NCBI RefSeq assembly: GCF_018881545.1
Contig: NZ_JACVQD010000001.1
Location: 1,454,039 to 1,518,038, forward strand
Source of the DNA: Polynucleobacter alcilacus
Lineage (GTDB): Bacteria; Pseudomonadota; Gammaproteobacteria; Burkholderiales; Burkholderiaceae
Length of the DNA stretch: 64,000 bases
Direction: 5' to 3'
Of this stretch, positions 50,439 through 62,569 are shown in pieces; the stretch's first letter is position 1; the number at the start of each line of letters is the position of its first letter. The translations under genes and the position numbers were made by a program. The notes under the pieces were generated by a model that was not told the origin of the DNA, ran no database searches, and saw nothing but the letters and a program-made list of their open reading frames with translations.

Positions 50439-50888
50439 CTATTTTTGCTTATTGCGACAGTTTTTCTTCTGGCAGTGACCATACATTGCTAGGGAATGCT
50501 CTTGAAGCTTGAATCCGAGGTTTTTAGCAATATCCCGCTGTCTTTTTTCTATAGCCTCATCGACAAACTCCTCCACATGACCACAATCTAGGCAAACGAG
50601 ATGGTCATGGTGCTGGCCCTCATTAAGCTCATAGATGGCCCTGCTGTCCCCTTTGCTGGATTCAAAGTGACTGCGCAATAGAAGCCCAGCTTGCTCAAAT
50701 TGGGTAAGCACACGGTAAACCGTGGCCAGCCCAATTTCCTGATCATCTTTGGCTAAAGCCATAAAGACGTCTTCCGCACTAAAGTGGGTCCCCCCATTTT
50801 GGTGGAAAAAATCCAGAATTTTCATACGCGGGCCAGTGGCTTTGAGGCCGATATCACGCAAATCTGCAGGAGTAGGGTTTTGGGTCAT
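50439..50888 (-). CDS. fur: Ferric uptake regulator Fur
   Basis: A 149-residue metal-dependent repressor. The winged-helix region includes DLRDIGLKATGPRMKIL and GLATVYRVLTQFEQAGLL. The metal sites are in HHDHLVCLDCGHVEEF, with a further cysteine pair near the C-terminus (CQKKNC). ATG 50888 gives the standard MTQNPTPADLR start. Although the frame is open for 57 more codons, these lie over the divergent bamE gene. Divergence from bamE by 49 bases is typical in Burkholderiales. Confidence 0.96.
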   Translation of the reverse strand: MTQNPTPADLRDIGLKATGPRMKILDFFHQNGGTHFSAEDVFMALAKDDQEIGLATVYRVLTQFEQAGLLLRSHFESSKGDSRAIYELNEGQHHDHLVCLDCGHVEEFVDEAIEKRQRDIAKNLGFKLQEHSLAMYGHCQKKNCRNKQK

Positions 50889-50937
50889 ATTTATGGCTTT
50901 GCAAGCTAAAATCAATGTCTTAATGATACGGCCAGCT

Positions 50938-51660
50938 ATGCAAAATTGCCTTGAACTTTTTAGTCGTTTTTTGACCCCTGTTTCTAGGAGGGTTCCCGCC
51001 GCTCGGCTTGGATTTTTAATGATCGCTCTAATTGGTTTTTTGGGATTGAGCGGATGCACTTCGGCTGTTGACGAGACGCAACGTGCATGGGCTAATAAAA
51101 TTTTTAGACCCTATGTTCCGGATACGGTTCAGGGAAACTTCATTTCTAGTGAGCAATATTCCAAATTGCAAGTGGGGCAGAGTCGTGAGCAGGTGCGTCA
51201 AATTTTAGGGACACCTTTATTAGCCAGCTATTTCCACGCTAATCGTTGGGACTATGTTTTTGAATTTAAGCGTGCCGGTAAAACTGTTGGGAAAGAACGT
51301 CTTGTCACAGTATTTTTCAACGGCGATAAAGTGGTTAAGTTTGAGGGCGATGCACTGCCAACTGAAATTGAATTGGTGGCTGAGATAGATAACTATGCCA
51401 AAACTAGACGTTCATTTTGGGACGTGCTGACTGGCTCCAATAAGCCACCAGTAACACCACCATTACAGCAGCCAGAGGTATTAGTTCCCAGTCGAACCGA
51501 TAACTTACCTGCCGGTGCGGCTATACCTGCAGTTCCCGCTTCAACGAGCAGTTCATTCTGGGATTTTTTTAGCACTTCGAAAACAGATGGAAGTACTCAG
51601 CCTGAGACCTTGGGTCCTGGTGCTATGAATATCCCTGTAACTACAGAAACTAAACAGTAA
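50938..51660 (+). CDS. bamE: Outer-membrane assembly lipoprotein BamE
   Basis: A 240-residue lipoprotein of the BAM complex that inserts beta-barrel proteins. The SmpA/OmlA domain has QYSKLQVGQSREQVRQILGTP and DYVFEFKR. A lipobox LSGC puts the lipidated cysteine at residue 40 from ATG 50938. The signal peptide is therefore long; the ATG at 51019 would be too short and uncharged to serve as one. A Pro/Thr/Ser-rich C-terminal tail of about 100 residues extends past the core domain. It diverges from fur and precedes dapB. Confidence 0.92.
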   Translation: MQNCLELFSRFLTPVSRRVPAARLGFLMIALIGFLGLSGCTSAVDETQRAWANKIFRPYVPDTVQGNFISSEQYSKLQVGQSREQVRQILGTPLLASYFHANRWDYVFEFKRAGKTVGKERLVTVFFNGDKVVKFEGDALPTEIELVAEIDNYAKTRRSFWDVLTGSNKPPVTPPLQQPEVLVPSRTDNLPAGAAIPAVPASTSSSFWDFFSTSKTDGSTQPETLGPGAMNIPVTTETKQ

Positions 51661-51724
51661 AACTATATTTGCATTGATCCTAAAGTAAATGAAGTAGGTA
51701 CCCTTAAAAATAAGTGATGAATAC

Positions 51725-52528
51725 ATGATGAAGATTGCAATCGCTGGAGCAACTGGTCGCATGGGTAAGATGCTGATTGAGACTGTGCTCAATACCGCTG
51801 ATGCCCAATTAGTTGGGGCGCTCGAACATACTTCCTGCCCGCAACTTGGTGAAGATGCGGGCGCGTTTTTGGGTAAAAAGACAGGGGTATTGATTTCTGC
51901 TGATGTTGCTCAAGTGCTCGCAAATGCAGAATTCTTAATTGATTTCACCAGACCCGAAGGTACGATGGCGCATTTGGCTGTGGCTGAAAAAACGGCCACC
52001 AAAATGATTATTGGCACCACCGGTTTGAGTACTGAGCAAATTAATAGCTTTCAGAAAGCAGCAGAGAACTTAGCAATTGTTTTTGCTCCTAATATGAGCG
52101 TTGGCGTCAATGCTACATTCAAGTTACTGGAGATAGCTGCCAAGATGCTCAATCAAGGTTACGACATTGAAATTATTGAAGCACATCATCGTCACAAAGT
52201 AGATGCGCCTTCAGGGACTGCCCTGAAGATGGGCGAAGTCATTGCAGATGCTTTAGGTGAAAAGTTGGATGACCTTGCCGTGTATGCGCGTGAAGGTTAT
52301 ACCGGTGAGCGTAAAGAAGGGTCTATTGGTTTTGCAACGATTCGTGGCGGAGATATCGTTGGTGATCACACCGTTCTATTTGCCGGTGATGGTGAGCGCA
52401 TTGAGATTAGCCATAAGTCCTCTAGCAGACAGTCTTATGCACAAGGTGCATTACGCGCTGCACGTTTTTTGCAAAACCAAAAATCTGGTTTATACGATAT
52501 GCAAGATGTTTTGGGTTTGCGTAAATAA
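51725..52528 (+). CDS. dapB: 4-hydroxy-tetrahydrodipicolinate reductase
   Basis: A 267-residue enzyme of lysine and diaminopimelate synthesis. [14 protein letters not shown] is the cofactor loop, and [20 protein letters not shown] holds the catalytic histidine and lysine region. ATGs at 51725 and 51728 are adjacent and either may be used; no strong Shine-Dalgarno is seen. It lies 64 bases after bamE, as in many Burkholderiales, and supplies the meso-DAP needed by the Mpl substrate. Confidence 0.97.
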   Translation: MMKIAIAGATGRMGKMLIETVLNTADAQLVGALEHTSCPQLGEDAGAFLGKKTGVLISADVAQVLANAEFLIDFTRPEGTMAHLAVAEKTATKMIIGTTGLSTEQINSFQKAAENLAIVFAPNMSVGVNATFKLLEIAAKMLNQGYDIEIIEAHHRHKVDAPSGTALKMGEVIADALGEKLDDLAVYAREGYTGERKEGSIGFATIRGGDIVGDHTVLFAGDGERIEISHKSSSRQSYAQGALRAARFLQNQKSGLYDMQDVLGLRK

Positions 52529-52583
52529 TTAGTAAAACGCGGGTCTACCAATCAATAAAAATAAAAGAAAAGAGTTGTCTTAA

Positions 52584-55256
<2,673 letters not shown>

Positions 55257-55274
55257 CCTACTGAGACTATATAC

Positions 55275-55802
55275 ATGAGCGTAAATTCTCTTCGTCGTGC
55301 AGTGCTCGGCTTAATAGTATTTTCACCCTTGAGTGGGTTAATCGCCTGCGGGTATCGCCTGCGTGGCATGGTAGATTTACCTTTTAAGGCTATTGCCATT
55401 ACCGGTAGCCCGTCTCCACCTTTGCGGGCTGACTTACAAACTGCGATTTTGACTGGTACGGATGTACAGGTAGCCATCAATCCAAAAGATGCCGATTTGA
55501 TCTTGGACATTATCAATGAGACCAATGGCCGAGAAATTTTGGCCTATAGTTCGACTGGTCAAGTTTCTGCTTATCGCTTAACGATCCGGGTGATTTTTAG
55601 GTCGTATGATAAGGGGGGTGCAGAGCTTGTTCCTGATAGTGAAATCTATATCACCCGAGATCAGGATTTCTCTAACACCACGGTTTTGGCGACAGATGCT
55701 CAGCAGCAACAATTTATAGCCTTGATGCGTAAGGACTTAGCGGTTCAGATTCTGCGACGCATTGCAGCTGCAGCAAAAAATCCACAATCTAAATCGTTCT
55801 AG
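55275..55802 (+). CDS. lptE: LPS-assembly lipoprotein LptE
   Basis: A 175-residue outer-membrane lipoprotein that plugs the LptD barrel in LPS export. The signal peptide (residues 1-24) ends in the lipobox LIAC, and CGYRLRGMVDLPFKAIAI is the family's start. Sequence conservation in this family is low, but size and the leuS-lptE-holA order make the call firm. Confidence 0.93.
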   Translation: MSVNSLRRAVLGLIVFSPLSGLIACGYRLRGMVDLPFKAIAITGSPSPPLRADLQTAILTGTDVQVAINPKDADLILDIINETNGREILAYSSTGQVSAYRLTIRVIFRSYDKGGAELVPDSEIYITRDQDFSNTTVLATDAQQQQFIALMRKDLAVQILRRIAAAAKNPQSKSF

Positions 55803-55820
55803 ATAAAGATCGAGACTAGT

Positions 55821-56882
55821 ATGGTTAAAGTGGATGCCTTGCATGTACACCTCAAATCATTGAATGCGGGTGGAGCGATGCTCCCCCTCTATGTCTTTAG
55901 CGGAGATGAGCCCCTATTAATGATGGAGGCGATGGATCAATTGCGTTTAGCTGCAAAGAAACTGCACTTTACTGATCGCGAGGTCCTGGTTCAGGAGCGA
56001 GGGTTTGATTGGAGTGTCCTCATGAATGCAGGTCAAACTATGTCATTGTTTGGGGATAAGCGCTGGGTTGAGTTGCGTATTCCGACGGGTAGACCTGGTC
56101 GTGATGGTGCGGATGCTTTAAAACAATTTGCCGCACAAATTGCCTCGCAACAAGAGGGTGTAGATGGGCCTGATACAGTGGTATGTATTGTTTTACCAAG
56201 ATTGGATGTAAAGACCAAGACCTCTGCATGGTTTAGTGCCCTTGATGAAGCTAGTATGGCAATCCAGGTAGATACCTTAGATCGAAGTCATTTGCCCCAA
56301 TGGATTGCTGGACGCCTGAAAAAACAAAATCAAGAGATTGAGTCTGGGCCCGAGGGTCAAAGGGCTCTGGAGTTCATCGCAGATCAGGTAGAAGGCAATT
56401 TGATTGCAGCCCATCAGGAAATTTTGAAATTAGGCTTGTTATATCCAGCCGGAAAGTTAACTGAAGAGCAAATTCGCTCCTCAATCTTAAAAGTAGCCCG
56501 TTATAACGTGTTTGAATTGACCGAAGCCATGCTTGCAGGCGATTTACCAAGACTAAACCGCATGTTATATGGCCTCAAGGGCGAAGGTGAGCCACTAGTT
56601 TTAATTCTATGGAGCGTAACCGAGGAGCTTCGGCTACTATCTAAATTGAAGGCTGCAAGTGATGCTGGTGAGTCGCTTCAACAGCTCATGCGGGCCAATC
56701 GGATTTGGGGCAATAAAGAGCGCCTGTATCCAGCGGCAATTAGACGAGTGCAGCCCATGAAATTGCGTAGAGCAATGCAGTTGGCAGCGGGATTGGATCG
56801 GCAGTCGAAGGGCCTACATGCGGCTGAGCTGCCAGCTGATCCTTGGGACGGTTTGCGCTTAGTTGGAAATTTATTGCGATAA
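55821..56882 (+). CDS. holA: DNA polymerase III delta subunit
   Basis: A 353-residue clamp-loader subunit that opens the beta clamp. LPLYVFSGDEPLLMMEA at the N-terminus, VCIVLPRLDVKTKTSAW in domain I-II, and GEGEPLVLILWSVTEELRLL in the C-terminal collar region are typical of HolA. It lies 18 bases after lptE. proA follows 36 bases later and may belong to the same transcript. Confidence 0.94.
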   Translation: MVKVDALHVHLKSLNAGGAMLPLYVFSGDEPLLMMEAMDQLRLAAKKLHFTDREVLVQERGFDWSVLMNAGQTMSLFGDKRWVELRIPTGRPGRDGADALKQFAAQIASQQEGVDGPDTVVCIVLPRLDVKTKTSAWFSALDEASMAIQVDTLDRSHLPQWIAGRLKKQNQEIESGPEGQRALEFIADQVEGNLIAAHQEILKLGLLYPAGKLTEEQIRSSILKVARYNVFELTEAMLAGDLPRLNRMLYGLKGEGEPLVLILWSVTEELRLLSKLKAASDAGESLQQLMRANRIWGNKERLYPAAIRRVQPMKLRRAMQLAAGLDRQSKGLHAAELPADPWDGLRLVGNLLR

Positions 56883-56918
56883 GCAGGACGCAAGTGAGCG
56901 TTTTAGAAGGTTAGAAAT

Positions 56919-58196
56919 ATGAGTACGGCGATTCAAGACATGATGCAGGATATTGGCGAGCGGGCACGTAGCGCATCGCGTGCGATGGCACGTGCATCTA
57001 GTGAGCAAAAAAATCAAGCGCTCCTCCAGATTGCAAAAGGAATTCGTCAAAGGGCGGATGAAATTCAGACGATTAATCTGATTGACGTCGAACGTGCAAA
57101 AGCGAATGGACATGATGCCGCTTTTGTAGATCGCCTCACTATGACTCCAAAGACCATTGAAACAATGGCTTTAGGTCTAGAGCAAATTGTTTCTCTAGAC
57201 GATCCTATTGGAAAAATTTCTGCCTTTAAAAAACAAAGTTCAGGCATTAACATCGCTCAGATGCGTGTGCCCCTTGGTGTGATCGGCATCATTTATGAAT
57301 CTCGTCCGAATGTCACGATTGATGCTGCAGCACTTTGTCTTAAATCTGGCAATGCAGTGATTTTGCGTGGTGGCTCAGAAGCCATTGACTCCAATACTTT
57401 ATTGGCTCAAATCATCCAAGAGGGTTTGGCTGCGGCAAATCTTCCGAAGGATGCCGTGCAGGTAGTCACCACAACGGATCGGAGCGCTGTTGGTGAAATG
57501 ATCACCATGACTCAATATATCGATGTGATCGTACCTCGTGGGGGTAAAAGTCTGATTGCGCGCTTGATGGCTGAGGCGCGCGTCCCTATGATTAAACATC
57601 TCGATGGCATATGTCATACCTATATTGATGCAGATGCGGATATGGCTATGGCGATCAAGGTTTGTGATAACGCCAAAACTCAACGCTATGCCCCATGCAA
57701 TGCCATGGAAACGCTTTTGGTAAATAAAGAAATTGCTCCAAAAGTATTACCAAGTCTTTGCAAGATTTATCAAGATAAAGGCGTGGAATTACGGGTAGAC
57801 GATTTGACGCGCCAAACGCTTGAGTCTGCTGGATTTAAGGGCTTAGTGGATGCTACTGAGGAAGATTGGCACACAGAATATCTGGCTCCTATTCTGTCGA
57901 TTAAAACAGTTGCTGATATAGATGAGGCTATGAATCATATTGAGCACTACGGTAGTAAGCATACTGATGCCATCATTACGAATAATCAAGCTAAAGCAGA
58001 TCGTTTCTTGCGAGAAGTGGATAGTGCAAGTGTGATGGTGAATGCGAGTACTCGTTTTGCTGATGGTTTTGAGTACGGTTTAGGCGCAGAGATTGGTATC
58101 TCGAATGACAAGTTGCATGCCCGTGGCCCTGTAGGGCTCGATGGCCTTACTTCTCTTAAATACATCGTCATGGGTCATGGCGAGATTCGTAGTTAA
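56919..58196 (+). CDS. proA: Gamma-glutamyl phosphate reductase
   Basis: A 425-residue dehydrogenase for the second proline-synthesis step. [21 protein letters not shown] binds the substrate, [11 protein letters not shown] lies in the cofactor domain, and the catalytic cysteine is in [11 protein letters not shown]. The C-terminal [16 protein letters not shown] is also diagnostic. proB lies 42 kb away, so this proA is not next to its partner. It is near holA and hemJ. Confidence 0.97.
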   Translation: MSTAIQDMMQDIGERARSASRAMARASSEQKNQALLQIAKGIRQRADEIQTINLIDVERAKANGHDAAFVDRLTMTPKTIETMALGLEQIVSLDDPIGKISAFKKQSSGINIAQMRVPLGVIGIIYESRPNVTIDAAALCLKSGNAVILRGGSEAIDSNTLLAQIIQEGLAAANLPKDAVQVVTTTDRSAVGEMITMTQYIDVIVPRGGKSLIARLMAEARVPMIKHLDGICHTYIDADADMAMAIKVCDNAKTQRYAPCNAMETLLVNKEIAPKVLPSLCKIYQDKGVELRVDDLTRQTLESAGFKGLVDATEEDWHTEYLAPILSIKTVADIDEAMNHIEHYGSKHTDAIITNNQAKADRFLREVDSASVMVNASTRFADGFEYGLGAEIGISNDKLHARGPVGLDGLTSLKYIVMGHGEIRS

Positions 58197-58230
58197 AAAT
58201 AATTCAGAGCAAAGCGAGAACCTTTAGATC

Positions 58231-58656
58231 ATGGCGAATTCCTATCTCTGGATTAAAACATTTCATATTGTGTTGATCACTTCTTGGTTTGCCGGTTTAT
58301 TTTATTTACCGCGTATTTTTGTGAACTTGGCCGATGAAAAAAATCCAGAGGCAAACACTCGCCTTTTGGGAATGGCTGATCGACTCTTTCGCTTTATGAC
58401 TATTTTGGCTATTCCTGCAGTGGTGCTTGGATTAATACTCTGGCTTTACTTTGGTATTGGGGCGGGTGATCTATGGATGCACGCCAAATTAGGATTTGTC
58501 GTTTTAGTGATTGGTTACCATCATGCCTGTTTGATCTTGCTCAAGAAGTTTCGCGCTGGCCTAAATACCAAATCCGGTGTTTGGTACCGCTGGTTCAATG
58601 AGGTTCCGGTAATCCTTCTGGTAATCATTGTTGCTCTAGTTATTTTTAAGCCCTAA
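58231..58656 (+). CDS. hemJ: Protoporphyrinogen oxidase HemJ
   Basis: A 141-residue four-helix membrane protein that oxidises protoporphyrinogen IX to protoporphyrin in haem synthesis. LWIKTFHIVLITSWFAGLFYLPRIFV contains the conserved histidine near residue 11 and the arginine; AKLGFVVLVIGYHH holds the conserved lysine and histidines. The CopD-like family is the alternative name. With hemL 1.7 kb downstream it adds a second haem gene to the region. Confidence 0.9.
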   Translation: MANSYLWIKTFHIVLITSWFAGLFYLPRIFVNLADEKNPEANTRLLGMADRLFRFMTILAIPAVVLGLILWLYFGIGAGDLWMHAKLGFVVLVIGYHHACLILLKKFRAGLNTKSGVWYRWFNEVPVILLVIIVALVIFKP

Positions 58657-58710
58657 GCACGACCTTCTTATTTCCTTTTTACCTTACCCCTTTTTTAGAC
58701 TGTTAGCCCC

Positions 58711-60174
58711 ATGAGATTTTTTGTAGTTTGCCCAGGCGGTTTAGAAGTACCGCTTGCACAGGAGCTAGCAGAGATTGCGCAGCGTCCTGACTCCAAGGTA
58801 CTTGGAGCTTGGGTAATTGATCCAACACCGACGAGTCCGACTGGCGGTATTGGTCTTGCTGCACCCATTTCAGGGGCGATGGCATTAAATTTACATTCCC
58901 GTATTGCTAGCCGTGTTTTGTTGCAATTGGCTCAAGCACCTTACAGGCAGGAAGAAGATTTATATAAGCTTGCTAGCGGTCTAGCCTGGGAAGATTGGTT
59001 TACCTCAAAACAAACTTTACGGGTAGATGTCACTGCACATCGCTCTCCATTGAAGAGCTTAAATTTTGCGACCCTCAAGATTAAGGATGCCATCGTTGAT
59101 CGCTTGCGAGATGTCACTGGGGATCGACCAAGTATCGACACTGCTTTTCCGGATGTACGTGTGCAAGCCCATTTAACTGCTACCCAAATAACGATTTACT
59201 TAGATACCTCTGGTGAGGCACTATTTAAGCGGGGCTGGCGTGATGAAAAAGGTGATGCTCCTTTAAAAGAAAATTTAGCCGCTGGTATTTTGTCAGTCAC
59301 GGGCTGGAAGCCAGGCCAGACCTTATTTGATCCTATGTGCGGAAGCGGAACGTTCTTGATCGAAGCGGCGCAAATGGCGCTTGCTATTCCACCGGGGGCG
59401 ATTCGGGCGGGCATGTATGGTGATGATGTCAAGCCCAGTAGATTCGCTTATCGCCCATTAATTACTTCTGCTCATGGATTTGGTTTTCAGAGATTGAAGC
59501 CTTTTAATGAAGCTGCAGAGCAACAGCGCTGGAGCAATTTAAAGGATGCCTCTCTTGCGCAAATGTTAGAGAAGCGTCAACAGTATCCTAATGTTGATTC
59601 CTTAAGAATTAGCGGCGGAGATATTAATGAAAAGTTAGTATCAATGTATAGAGGCAATTGGCAAAGAGCACAGTTGCCTGATCAACCAGTAGTTCGTCAA
59701 GTAGATGCCTTGGCAAGTAAGCCTCCTGGAAATACTCACGAAGGGGTGATGTTACTCAATCCACCCTATGGAGAACGTCTGGTCATCAAAGGTGGGCGTG
59801 GGCAAGATCGGGACTCAAGGGAATCTGAGGATGAAGACTATAGTCCAGAGCCCGAAAATCGGTTTGAGCTGAATCTGGAAACTGGTCGTCAGAGTGCAAA
59901 GCGCTCTAGCCGTGAATCTTTAAAAAAATTGCAGGCTCAAGAAGAGCAGGATCCTAAGTTTGTGGAGTTCTTGCGTCAATTCGGCCAACACCTGAAAGAT
60001 ACTTTTGGCGGATGGAACATCTTTGTATTAACTGCAGATATGGCCTTACCGGGGCAGTTACGCATTAAAGAATCGAAACGTACCCCTTTATTTAATGGCC
60101 CCCTGGAGTGCCGTTTATTTAAATTTGAAATGCATGCGAAACGTCCCGCCACAACAGCACCGGAAGAGGATTGA
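58711..60174 (+). CDS. THUMP-domain 23S rRNA methyltransferase, RlmL-like
   Basis: A 487-residue N2-guanine methyltransferase. FFVVCPGGLEVPLAQEL opens the protein, then a THUMP domain (about 60-165), then a methyltransferase domain with FDPMCGSGTFLIEAA and the catalytic LLNPPYGERL (349-358). This matches the N-terminal half of E. coli RlmKL; the RlmK half is absent. A charged, probably disordered segment of about 55 residues (362-417) interrupts the domain after NPPY. The target base, G2445 in E. coli, is inferred. Confidence 0.88.
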   Translation: MRFFVVCPGGLEVPLAQELAEIAQRPDSKVLGAWVIDPTPTSPTGGIGLAAPISGAMALNLHSRIASRVLLQLAQAPYRQEEDLYKLASGLAWEDWFTSKQTLRVDVTAHRSPLKSLNFATLKIKDAIVDRLRDVTGDRPSIDTAFPDVRVQAHLTATQITIYLDTSGEALFKRGWRDEKGDAPLKENLAAGILSVTGWKPGQTLFDPMCGSGTFLIEAAQMALAIPPGAIRAGMYGDDVKPSRFAYRPLITSAHGFGFQRLKPFNEAAEQQRWSNLKDASLAQMLEKRQQYPNVDSLRISGGDINEKLVSMYRGNWQRAQLPDQPVVRQVDALASKPPGNTHEGVMLLNPPYGERLVIKGGRGQDRDSRESEDEDYSPEPENRFELNLETGRQSAKRSSRESLKKLQAQEEQDPKFVEFLRQFGQHLKDTFGGWNIFVLTADMALPGQLRIKESKRTPLFNGPLECRLFKFEMHAKRPATTAPEED

Positions 60175-60212
60175 GCGCTTTAAAATGAAGTTACGTTACG
60201 GAGATTAAGTAA

Positions 60213-60383
60213 ATGGAATTGAAGACTTACATGTGCCTGATTTGCGGCTGGGTTTATGACGAAGCCGCTGGTTTACCTGATGAAGGAATCGCACCAGGAA
60301 CTCTGTGGAATGATGTGCCAATGAATTGGACCTGTCCAGAGTGTGGTGCTCGTAAAGAAGATTTTGAAATGATGGCGATTTAA
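60213..60383 (+). CDS. Rubredoxin
   Basis: A 56-residue iron protein for single-electron transfer. The two iron-binding pairs are CLICG (residues 8-12) and CPECG (about 41-45), with WVYDEAAG and GTLWNDVPMNW between them as in classical rubredoxin. GGAG at 60200-60203 is nine bases from the ATG. It lies 38 bases after the RlmL-like gene and 13 before hemL. The redox partner is unknown, and the gene is small enough to be missed by length filters. Confidence 0.95.
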   Translation: MELKTYMCLICGWVYDEAAGLPDEGIAPGTLWNDVPMNWTCPECGARKEDFEMMAI

Positions 60384-60396
60384 TTAGGAACTCACA

Positions 60397-61698
60397 GTGA
60401 CGAAAGTAGATCAAAACGCGGTTTTATTCGAACGGGCGCAAAAGACCATTCCGGGTGGGGTTAATTCTCCGGTACGGGCTTTTCGTCAGGTCGGTGGTAC
60501 ACCCCGTTTTATTACAAAAGCCAAAGGCCCTTATTTTTGGGATGCAGAGAATAAGCGTTATATCGATTTAATTATGTCTTGGGGCCCCATGATTGTGGGG
60601 CATGCACACCCTGAAGTGGTGGCAGCAGTTCAGAAAGCAGCAGAAACTAGCTTTAGCTATGGAGCCCCAACCGAAGGCGAGATAGAGCTTGCCGAGCGCA
60701 TTTGCGAGCTAATGCCCAGTGTTGAGCAAGTACGCATGGTATCCAGCGGTACAGAAGCGACTATGAGTGCATTACGTTTAGCGCGTGGTTATACCGGCCG
60801 TGACTTAATTATTAAGTTTGAAGGTTGTTATCACGGGCATGCAGATAGCCTGTTGGTTAAAGCAGGATCAGGCTTGCTGACCTTTGCAGACTCCACTCAA
60901 AATGCGCCATCCTCTGGCGGCGTTCCCAAAGACTTGGTGAAGCACACCTTAGTGTTGCCTTATAACGATGTGGCCGCCATTGAAGAGGTGTTTAAACAGC
61001 AGGGCGATGAAATTGCAGCAGTCATCATAGAACCCATTGTGGGCAATATGAATTTGATTCAGCCATCTAAAGAGTTTTTAGCTGCTATTCGTAATCTGAC
61101 TACGAAATACGGCAGTGTACTAATTTATGATGAGGTGATGACGGGTTTTAGGGTTGCATTGGGTGGTGCGCAATCCCTACAAGGAATTACTCCAGATTTA
61201 ACATGCTTAGGCAAAGTCATGGGCGGTGGAATGCCAATGGCTGCCTTTGGCGGTAAAAAAGAAATCATGTCTAAGCTAGCCCCTTTAGGAAATGTCTATC
61301 AAGCGGGTACTTTATCAGGCAATCCAGTGGCTGTGGCAGCTGGCCTAAAGACTCTTGAGATCATTTCTCGTGAAGGGTTCTTTGAGTGCTTAACTGGTCA
61401 AACCCAAAAATTAATGGCAGGCCTCAAGCTTGCAGCAGATAAGGCTAAAGTGCCATTTTCAGTAGATAGCGTAGGTGGCATGTTTGGCTTCTACTTTGCC
61501 AATGAGGTTCCAAGGTCTTATGAGGCTGTGACGAAGTCTGATATTGAAACGTTTAAGAAGTTCTTTCATTTCATGCTCGATGAAGGTGTTTATCTTGCAC
61601 CTTCAGCTTATGAGGCTGGTTTTACCTCGATTGCGCATGACAATGAAGTGCTGGATGCCATCATTCTTGCCGCTGAGAACTCGTTTAAAAAACTCTGA
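60397..61698 (+). CDS. hemL: Glutamate-1-semialdehyde 2,1-aminomutase
   Basis: A 433-residue PLP enzyme that makes 5-aminolevulinate in the C5 haem pathway. [17 protein letters not shown] is diagnostic, and the PLP lysine is in [31 protein letters not shown] follows as usual. The start is GTG at 60397, preceded by TTAGGA; no ATG fits the conserved N-terminus better. It converges on apaH, their stops seven bases apart within a small palindrome. Confidence 0.97.
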   Translation: MTKVDQNAVLFERAQKTIPGGVNSPVRAFRQVGGTPRFITKAKGPYFWDAENKRYIDLIMSWGPMIVGHAHPEVVAAVQKAAETSFSYGAPTEGEIELAERICELMPSVEQVRMVSSGTEATMSALRLARGYTGRDLIIKFEGCYHGHADSLLVKAGSGLLTFADSTQNAPSSGGVPKDLVKHTLVLPYNDVAAIEEVFKQQGDEIAAVIIEPIVGNMNLIQPSKEFLAAIRNLTTKYGSVLIYDEVMTGFRVALGGAQSLQGITPDLTCLGKVMGGGMPMAAFGGKKEIMSKLAPLGNVYQAGTLSGNPVAVAAGLKTLEIISREGFFECLTGQTQKLMAGLKLAADKAKVPFSVDSVGGMFGFYFANEVPRSYEAVTKSDIETFKKFFHFMLDEGVYLAPSAYEAGFTSIAHDNEVLDAIILAAENSFKKL

Positions 61699-61712
61699 AA
61701 TGTAATTACATT
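61699..61712. other. Palindrome at the hemL/apaH convergence
   Basis: AATGTAATTACATT is a perfect 14-base palindrome that fills the gap between the two convergent stops and includes the apaH stop. It has no T-run and only A/T-rich pairs, so termination is doubtful; a binding site is possible. Confidence 0.3.
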
Positions 61713-62545
61713 CTGAGTGGGTGGTCATAGCCAGCCACTTGGATGATTTCTAAACCCTTAGAGTCTTTCCTGCTAGTAGCGATTTCCATAGCAGTCAATT
61801 TCCCGCCCCAGACACAGCCAGTATCCAGACCGATAACATTGTGGCGTCGCAGTAAGCCTAGGGTAGACCAGTGACCAAAATAAATTAAGGTGCCCGCCGT
61901 TTTTCTTTTGGGGACTGTGAACCAAGGCATATAGCCCTTTGGGCCGTTTTCAAGACCCTCTTTGCTTGCAAATTCCATGGTGCCACCTGAAGTACAAAAG
62001 CGCATTCTGGTTAAGGCATTGGTGATGACCCGCAAGCGCTCATCCCCTTTTAATGATTTATTCCATTTATTGGGAGTATTGCCATACATGTTTGCTAAAA
62101 AGTTTTTGTAGGATTTTCCGCGCAATGCTTTTTCAACTTCATGAGCGCACTCAATGGTTTGCTGCAGATCCCATTGAGGAAGGACGCCTGCATGCACGGT
62201 AAGCACATTGCCATCGCTCAGTGCCATAGGTCGATTACGAATCCAGTGGATCAGTTCGGCGCGATCAGGTGCTTTTAAGATGCTCTCAACAGTATCCAGA
62301 CCCTTGGTTTTACGTAAACCCGCATCGATAGCCAATAGATGCAGGTCATGATTACCTAAGATGCATTCGGCGCGACCAGATTCTTGTAAGGATTTGAGTT
62401 GCCTTAAGGCTCCCAAAGAGTCGGGGCCACGATTGACTAAATCCCCTAAAAAAATCATTTTAGATTTTTTAGGTAATTTTTTAACGAGGGTTTTGAGTGA
62501 TGGCGCACATCCTTGGATGTCGCCCACTGCGTAGATCTTACTCAT
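61706..62545 (-). CDS. apaH: Symmetrical bis(5'-nucleosyl)-tetraphosphatase
   Basis: A 279-residue metallophosphatase that splits Ap4A into two ADP and also removes Np4 caps from RNA in E. coli. AVGDIQGC, GDLVNRGPDSLGALR and GNHDLHLLAID are the three metal-binding segments, and HAGVLPQWDL follows. It is 24 bases downstream of the photolyase gene on the same strand. Confidence 0.95.
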   Translation of the reverse strand: MSKIYAVGDIQGCAPSLKTLVKKLPKKSKMIFLGDLVNRGPDSLGALRQLKSLQESGRAECILGNHDLHLLAIDAGLRKTKGLDTVESILKAPDRAELIHWIRNRPMALSDGNVLTVHAGVLPQWDLQQTIECAHEVEKALRGKSYKNFLANMYGNTPNKWNKSLKGDERLRVITNALTRMRFCTSGGTMEFASKEGLENGPKGYMPWFTVPKRKTAGTLIYFGHWSTLGLLRRHNVIGLDTGCVWGGKLTAMEIATSRKDSKGLEIIQVAGYDHPLRM

Positions 62546-62569
62546 GACCTATCTTAAAGCGTTTCAGCT

